DNA of 64,000 bases from Vanrija pseudolonga (lineage: Eukaryota > Basidiomycota > Tremellomycetes > Trichosporonales > Trichosporonaceae): NCBI RefSeq assembly GCF_020906515.1, contig NC_085851.1, positions 3,472,001 to 3,536,000 on the forward strand. Direction: 5' to 3'. Position 1 is the stretch's first letter. Each line of letters starts with the position of its first letter. Of the stretch, positions 57,302 to 64,000 are shown piece by piece. The position numbers and the translations under genes were made by a program. The notes below the pieces were generated by a model. It did no database searches. It had not been told where the DNA came from and saw only the letters and a program-made list of their open reading frames with translations.

Positions 57302-60300
57302 CTACAACGAAACTGATAATGCGCGGGTGTGTGGGGAGGATGCCTCTAATGCTGAAACAGAAGCCGATGGCATATCCGACGCCGAGGGCACATCCGAGAG
57401 CGAGGCAGACATCGCGGCTGACACGGGCGCGCCGTTGGGGGTGTCGCCAGTGACGAAGAAGAAGACGAGCATGGCCGCGATGGCGCCGAGGCAGGACCAA
57501 AGGAACCAGCCAACCTCGACGCGGCGGACCCAATTGATACCGCGGGCAATGCGGATAAAGTACGACACGAGGCCCATGGCCCAGCGCACAAAGAGGTCGA
57601 CTGCAATGTCTGACGACCTCCACATTCTGGCGTTGACGCCGCCCTTGATCTTGACGGCAATGTTGGCGCGCTCCTCCTTGAGCTTTCCGATCCGGGGCAA
57701 GAGATGCTTGATCCAGCTGCGAACCGATTCCTTCTGCTTGATTAGACTGTCGATAGTGGTGTTGATATCGCGTAACTGCTGTGCAGCGTCGGCGCGGCCC
57801 GCGGCGAAGCCGTTCTTGACGTCACGGCCGCGGTCCAGCGTCAGCTGCAGGCGACCGATAGGGTCGACATGGGTGCCGGTAATCGGATCCAGCACCGAAC
57901 GACGAGGCCCAAGAACGCCGAGGCCAAACGACTGGAGGGTGACTTGAGGAGCTGCAGCCGGCTTCCTTGGTGGTCGAGGCCGGTTCGAGCCTGAGCCCAC
58001 AGCGCTGAAGTAACCCTTGTCGGACTCGGCGACAAGAGGACCGAGGCTGTCCACCGTCTCGTCCTCGTCCTTGGAAGCACTTCGTGTAGGGGGTTTCTTC
58101 AAGGCGTTGAGACCAGGGAACGAGACGTCAACGTCGGCAGTGTGGCGGAAGACGGCCTGGACCTGGTCGAGCTGCTCAGTGAAGTGCGCGACCGTGTAGT
58201 CCATCTTGGTGTTGGCGACATCGGCCTGCTCCAGGCGACTCCTGGCCTTGCCAAGGATTCTGTAAAGTCAGCAACGTCTGGCTTACGCCGGCCCACACTG
58301 GGTGACTTACCCTAAACGCTCAGAGTAGATTTCGTCCTCGACCTGTGCAATTCGTGCTGCCGCAGCCAGCTCCATTTCCGTAGCCTGGCGCTCGCGTTTG
58401 GCCTGACGCTCCTTGGCACGCTGTTCGCGTGCATAGACGTTCTCCCACTCGCGTAACTCGGCCGCTCGTGACACCTGGTTGGCTTCGGCCTCGACGTTGT
58501 TGGCTTTCCGCGGCCCTCCAAGGTTGGACGCCATGCGCGCGACACCGCCCGAGACAACGCCTCTACCGAACAGGCGGCGGAGGTTACCGTGCTCGTCATC
58601 CGAGGTGCCAGTGGACGCCTCGCCGCCGGCGTGGGCGTTACCAGTGCCAATGTTCCGACGAAGCATGTTGGCTCTGTCCCTGAAGCTGTTGTGGTTGTGG
58701 ATGTAGAGGCGGTTCTGTCCGTTTGCGTCGCCTGGTGCGGGCTCTGAGTCGTCAAAGTCGGCCACAGCTCCAGCAATGTTGCGTCTGACGTCCTTGGCTG
58801 CTGTCTTGAGGCTCTCGAGAGGACCGCGGAGAATGCTCATCGACTTTTGAGAAGGGATACCGCTCGTGCTTTGATGAGCGCGGTGTGTGCGGAACGAGCT
58901 GGACGCTGGTCGAGGGCGCACTGTGCTTGCTACTTCTATCGAGTTTGTGCGAGACAGAGCTGCAGCGCCGCCGTCTTCACTCGTGTTCCCCTGGTTGATA
59001 AGAGACTGAACAGACGACGATGGGCCGTGGTGGTTGTGGTTTGGCGGCAGGCTGGTGTCCTTGAGCTTTCGCTCGTCTTGGGATGAGGTAATGGAGTGTT
59101 GAGAACGGTGACCTGACCAAACCGCGGAGCCGTTTGACTCGGGCGGTCCAGGCGAAGGGTGAACTTCTTGCGTGTCTGGGATGGGCGGAAGAACGGGCGG
59201 ATAGAAGTAGTCGACTGCACCCTTGCACTCGTTGTATTCGTTGACGTCGTCCATTGTGTAATGCCAGCCAGGAGCAATGAGGGGTTCGCCATTGGATCCT
59301 GTCGTGCGGCTGCGCCTTGTGTCAAAGGATGGGCGCAGTGCTTCGTAGCGTGGCGACGAGCCGATCATTGGCGATGAGCCCAGGCTTGTCTTGCTGGCAC
59401 CAGCATTCCAAGGCAGCGGCGACAACGCACGAGACGCATGCAGTCGCTCCAAGTCGGCAGCATGCTCCGTCTCCCATTTGATTCTCTTGTCCGTCTGCGC
59501 CTCGGTTGCGTGCTTCCAGCGCAAGACGGCGAGGGGATCAAACTTTGGCGGGTTCTCGAGCCCTTCGTTAATCGCGCTGTAGTACGCGTCGAGGTGAGTC
59601 GACGCAGCCAGGGCCTTGCGCTGCGCGGCAGGGTGCGCATTGACAGTCAACCTTGCGCGGTACTGCTGCTCTGGGACAGGTTAGCCAACGATCGTGCCCG
59701 TGACTCACCTTGCAGCTGCTCCTGCTGACGGCGTGCCCGCTCAGCGTTCTTTATCTCGGCGTCGCGGTCCATCTTCTGTCGCACGGCTTGTGTTTCCGCG
59801 TGCCTTCGTGCTGGTGTCGGGGCGGGCGAGGAGGAAGCTGGGGGAGCGAGGCGTTCTAGGCGTTCTGGGGGAGCTTGATTTGGTGATGGCGCTCGTTTCT
59901 TGCCACGGTTGAAAAAGCCACTGATGCGGCGGCGAGATCCAGAGTCGTCCTTTGCCTTTGGAGGCACCGCGCTCATATCTGGTGTCTTTGGAGTCAAGAC
60001 GGCGCCCTCATTAGCCGAGAAATGGGCACTGGTTGGGTTGTCAGAGTGGCCAATGTCGTCCTCGCTTGCTTCCTCAATGTCCGTGTCGCCAGCTGGGATG
60101 GGAGGTACGTGGTGTGTGAAGGGGATGTGACCACCGTCGCTGTCGCCACCAAGTGTCGCGTTGGAAAGTGCACGCCGGCGACCACCCGTGGCCGGTGTAA
60201 CGTTGCGCATAGGCGAGGGAGCGACGGTTGAGCTGATACTTGGTGATCGATCGCGACCTCCCCAATCGGCGCCACCGCTAGTGAGCGCTGGCGGGGCGGA

Positions 60301-61719
60301 AACAAGGTAGGGCTTGGACACTGGCGGGAGTTCGACCGAGGTCGACGTGGGAGGCTGTGTTGTTGCTGAATGTGACACATCAGGAGACGGTGCAATGATC
60401 GACTGGCGATGTGCGCGCGACGATGGAGGAGGGTTGGACATGAGCTGGATAGCCGATGACACGTCTGCGTCTTGGAGGAGCGCCTGGATCTGATCCGAGC
60501 TGAGGACGGCCTCGTTGCGCAAGCTGCCCAAGCCCAGACTTAGCGTCAATGGGCTCGGTTTATGATGTTGCTCTTGATGCTGCTGATGATCCTGCGGCTT
60601 GTTTTCGTCGACAGAGCGTAGCTTGCGAGGACGCTGTCGCACCATGTCGTCTTCCCAGCCCGAGGAAGTCGCTTCGCCGCCGCTAGGCGCCGTTACGCGC
60701 CAACTTGGCTCTTGTCCCAGGCCTGCAGAGGTTGGACCGAAGCGGGGCGATCCAGTTGCTGTTGATGCACCACCAACTCCAGCAGCAGCACTTGGACCAC
60801 GAGGTGAGAGTGGTGATCCAGTATACGGGCGTTGCATGCGCGATGAGCGCCGCGAACCAACGGGCGAAGGAGGTGCGAACGCGGCGCCCCCTCCGCCGCC
60901 ACCACCAGCACCACCACCAGTAGCAGCAGCGTCGTGCGCGACTGGTGGTGACATCAAGCTCTGGGCACGGCGGCGTCCCGAACCAGTCGCACCCGCGTGG
61001 TGGTGCGCTTGGACCTCTTGCAGCATTGGTAAACCGATCACTGGGCGGCCTGTCGAGCGACTACTTGGCGCGCTTCCAACACCACCAACAGCAGCATGGC
61101 CATTGTTGCTCTTGTCGTCGTCAGAGCTCGACTCGAACCCGCCCGTGAGCACCGAGGGCCGTCTCCCATTCGCCATCGACGAGTGACGGCGAGGCTTTGG
61201 CAGGACCTCTGATCGCACCCGGCGGTCAATTGACAGGCGCCTCAGTGGCGCGGGGATTGGGGCGGGCCCGGGGGGCACGGGCAGGGAGGAGGCTTTGGCC
61301 GGGCTCGAGCCTGTAGGCGCGAGGGGGGATGACGAGGGGGATAGAGAGGGGGCGGCGGCATCGTGCGCCAACGACGACGGCGGCGGCGTCGGCTGATCGA
61401 TCCCCAGCCCACGACGTAGTGTCACGTTCATTGCCGCCGCGCCTGCCGAGTCCGAGTCTGACGGCGCGATCAGCTCGTGCAGGCGTGACGCAGCGGCGGG
61501 GGCGTATCGCTGCGTTGCTGCCGTGGGCGACGTCGAGAGGGGTGCACGGGGAGTAGGAAGAGGGAGGGGGGTGGTGTCGGCGTGTATAGGGGCAGCGGCA
61601 GCGGCGTGGGTCGACGCCGCGTGGCCATTACCGTTGTGCTTGGCGGCGCCGTGCGGCGCAGTGGTCGGCTCGCCGTCCTCGCCCAGAGGCAGGCTCGCAG
61701 TCATGGCCGCCGTGGCCAT
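57302..61719 (-). CDS. Large protein with a C-terminal membrane helix, unknown
   Basis: Three exons on the minus strand: 59709-61719, 58311-59670 and 57302-58259; 1442 residues. The first about 640 residues are Ser/Pro/Ala/Gly-rich and disordered, with a short helical island near 410 (QIQALLQDADVSSAIQLM) and a basic RRISGFFNRGKKRAP. A helical stretch spans the exon 1-2 join (AERARRQQEQLQEQQYRARL). Around 680-790 a more ordered block contains HLDAYYSAINEGLENPPKF, FDPLAVLRWKHATEAQTDK and LIAPGWHYTMDDVNEY. A charged coiled coil lies near 1080-1123, another near 1272-1330 (RDINTTIDSLIKQKESV), then an amphipathic or membrane segment (1343-1362) and a hydrophobic helix (1373-1395) followed by a short Ser/Ala tail. 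This suggests a tail-region-anchored protein facing the cytoplasm, perhaps at the ER, nuclear envelope or organelle contacts; that is inference. No catalytic motif and no family recognised. Confidence 0.8.
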
Positions 61720-62524
61720 GCGCGCGGACGGGTGCGATGGTGGGTGGGCTGGGTGGGGCCAGTGAGTCGAGAGGAAAGTGAGGTGAAGAGGTTGGTGTGA
61801 CGTCGGCTTTGGCCGCCGGCCGGGCTGGGGCGAGGGCGGGCTATTGTGCGATGCGGCTTATGGCGATCAGTGGGGATGCGGGGGTGTCGGAGTGATGGTG
61901 ATGATGAGGGAGTGTGTGTGTGTGTGTGCGGGGCAATGTGTAGAGAGATTGTGTCGTTGTCGGTGCTGTCGCCGTCGCCGTGACTGCTCTGTGTGCTTTG
62001 CTGCTTGTTCGGTGGTGTGACGCCGGGCGAGTCAAGATCCAGAGCTCCTGTCCTGTCCTGGGTGAGTTTATGCGATGCGTGCCTTGCACTCTATCGACTT
62101 TTGTTTCCGCAGCACATCTCGAGGTGCCTTGTGCTTTGTTGCTCCTCTTGACGACTACTCGTCGCTGTTGTTATGCATTGCCGCCTGCAGCTAGCAACGA
62201 GGATTCCATTCCATCGTCCGCCCACGCAGCATTATTGCACAACAACACCACCCCGACATGCCGTGACGCCCGTGAAACACGTAAGGACAACTCACTCGCC
62301 CACAACGGCTACAACACCCCTGTTCGGCTTTCTGCAAACCACCACAAACCGACCGAACAAGGACTGGCGCAAACTCTATCTCGTCGACACAACTCCCACA
62401 CTAATCGCGCACCACGACACCACTGGCTGCCACGACACAATGCAAGTCATGCGTTATAGTGCTATTTACAATCTGCACACACACTGAAACCGAAACTGAA
62501 ACTGCTGAGGCGACTTTGCCTCCC
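61720..62524. other. Intergenic, promoter of the large membrane protein gene and 3' flank of the aldolase gene
   Basis: Contains a TG run near 61914-61928 and CA-rich leader-like sequence on the minus strand before 61719. No gene or RNA recognised. Confidence 0.45.
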
Positions 62525-63830
62525 CTACGCGAGCGACTTCTCGAGCTCGTAGAACTCGGCGACAATCGCGTCGGCCTCAATCTTCTCGCCAGCAGCGTCA
62601 GTGTAGTCGAGGAGAGGGCGGCGGACACGGGCCGAGGGGTATCCGTTGTGCTTCTTGAGCCACCACTTGGTGGCCGCGATGCCGCCACGCGCGAGCGTCT
62701 GGTCGGCGCCGGCAGCGAGGTCCTGGAGCTTGAGCGCCTTGGTGAGGTCGGCCTTGGAGGGCTGGGCGTCGGTGGCGATCTTGTCGGCGAGCTGGAAGAG
62801 ACGCGCAATCCCGCGGGGGTAGACGTTGGCGAGGCCCATGATGGCGCCGTGCGCGCGCCCCGCACCCACAGTGGGGAGGAGGAAGTCTGCGAACCCGCCG
62901 AGCGTGATAAACTCTGGCGCGACGTCGGCGTGCGTGCGGGGGTACTTGGCGGCAAAGTCGGGGGTGGCCGTCGCGCCCGTGATGCGCGTGAGCTTGCCGA
63001 CGGCGCCGCACGTGAGCTTGACTCCGCAGATGTTGGGGCTCTCGCGCGCAATCTCGATGATCGTGTCCGAGTCGAGGTCGATCGTGCCCGCCGCGCCGGG
63101 GTAGTTGTAGATCATGACGGGGATGGGCGACGCCGCGGCCACGTCGGCGAAGAAGGTCTTGAGCGCCTCCTTGCCGAGCGCGCCCGAGAAGTAGCCGGGC
63201 GGGATGACGATGGCAATGTCGGCGCCGGCCTCGGCCGCGTCCTGCGAGAGGGCGATGGTGGCACGGGTCGAGTTGCCGCCGCTGTAGTAAAGGCAGCAGC
63301 GTCAGCTGCTGTTTGACAAACGCACAAAGCAAAGCGGGCAAGACGCGACGCACGCGGCCGGGCCGGCGGTCCGCCGCCACCCTGCCTCCGCCACGACCGC
63401 TCCGCTCCACCCGTCCTGCTTTCCTTTCCACTCACGTGCCAGCAATCAACACGGCGTCAGTGAACCCTGCGTCGTCGAGCGCCTTGCGCGCCGCGCCGAT
63501 AACCGCCTTGCGCTCCTCGCGGGTGAGGTGGTGCGACTCGCCCATCGAGCCGCAGATGACGGGCTGGACGCCGGCCTTTGCGAGCGAGACGACGTGGGTC
63601 GCGAGGGTGGTCAGGTCTGGAGAAGAGCGAGCGCGTCAGCGCGAGCTCGAGCACAGTGTCGCTTTCGCCATCGAATGTCGGTTGGGGAGCACCTGCAAAC
63701 GCGCCCCCTGCCCCCCGCCCCACTCACCGAGCTCCTCGTTCTCGTCGTAAAAGGTAGGGCTAGGCGCCCAGACGCCGGCCTTGAGGACGCGCTTGGCGGT
63801 GCCGTTGGTAGTGCCGTTGGATGCAGTCAT
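62525..63830 (-). CDS. DHDPS-family aldolase, LGA1-like (2-keto-3-deoxy sugar acid aldolase)
   Basis: Three exons on the minus strand: 63728-63830, 63436-63616 and 62525-63281; 346 residues. It is a class I (Schiff-base) aldolase of the DapA/NAL superfamily, a TIM barrel. Visible signs: WAPSPTFYDENEEL at the start of the barrel, ICGSMGESHHLTREER (phosphate/carboxylate-binding GSMGE-type turn), the YNYPG motif with catalytic Tyr153, and GVKLTCG with the Schiff-base Lys183. From memory it most resembles Trichoderma LGA1, L-threo-3-deoxy-hexulosonate aldolase of D-galacturonate breakdown, which yields pyruvate and L-glyceraldehyde. Other family members are 4-hydroxy-2-oxoglutarate aldolases, so the substrate is not certain. 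No other galacturonate-pathway gene is in the window. Introns are 111 and 154 nt. Confidence 0.88.
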
Positions 63831-64000
63831 TGTGTGTGGAGAGGTAGAGTTAGAGAGAGTATACAACAGCAGCAACAAGCCTCAGTGTACGGGAAAAGTC
63901 GTGCAGCGTGCGTGCTTGCTTGCTTGCCTGCTTGCGTGCGCTCCTTATGGGGAGGCCGGAAAGTCGGCGTCGAGAGCAAGGAGCGCTTCGCTTTGTCGGG
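63831..64000. other. Promoter region of the aldolase gene, cut by the window end
   Basis: Minus-strand upstream sequence with a short TTGC repeat near 63913-63925. Nothing else recognised. Confidence 0.4.

Overview
The window is GC-rich nuclear DNA of a basidiomycete yeast, most likely a tremellomycete and probably Trichosporonales. The order-level guess is inference. It rests on many short GT-AG introns (35 to 60 nt), a velvet factor, a fungal-type betaine lipid synthase, a KIN1 kinase and a CrtYB-type gene. Antisense and out-of-frame open frames are everywhere because of the GC bias and are not genes. I place 19 protein genes (one cut by the left edge) and one tRNA. Exon joins were worked out by hand; every complete model has a total length divisible by three.

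Layout. 1-3322: two tandem monocarboxylate-type MFS transporters. 3723-6601: a ZNF706-like micro-protein, F-actin capping protein alpha with a huge acidic insert, and a tRNA-Thr with a 10-nt intron. 7622-12665: a 1266-aa coiled-coil orphan and a Lys-rich 249-aa orphan. 12943-20861: TOM40, a bZIP factor, ribosomal protein eL43 and GTP cyclohydrolase I, the last two divergent. 21586-23759: a full-length relative of the carotenoid enzyme CrtYB that has lost its phytoene synthase aspartate motifs. 24322-30932: a 1033-aa coiled-coil orphan and a KNR4/SMI1 protein. 34103-37476: KIN1/PAR-1 kinase. 37477-45034: a 7.6-kb stretch without a recognisable protein gene, the last 1.65 kb of which looks like a long 5' leader of the velvet gene at 45035-47281. 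47957-56983: a GNAT-like membrane protein, betaine lipid synthase and MUS81. 57302-61719: a 1442-aa protein with a C-terminal membrane helix. 62525-63830: a DHDPS-family aldolase resembling fungal LGA1.

These are mostly housekeeping and regulatory genes, not a cluster. Themes that recur are cell polarity and wall (KIN1, KNR4, capping protein), membrane lipids (BTA1), mitochondrial import (TOM40), folate/pterin synthesis (FOL2) and recombination (MUS81). Two regulators, KIN1 and velvet, each sit behind a gene-free upstream region much larger than anywhere else here (3.2 and 7.6 kb).

The most interesting single item is the CrtYB relative: an intact four-exon gene of normal length whose sequence predicts a non-catalytic or repurposed protein. 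No retrovirus-like element, DNA transposon or CRISPR was recognised.
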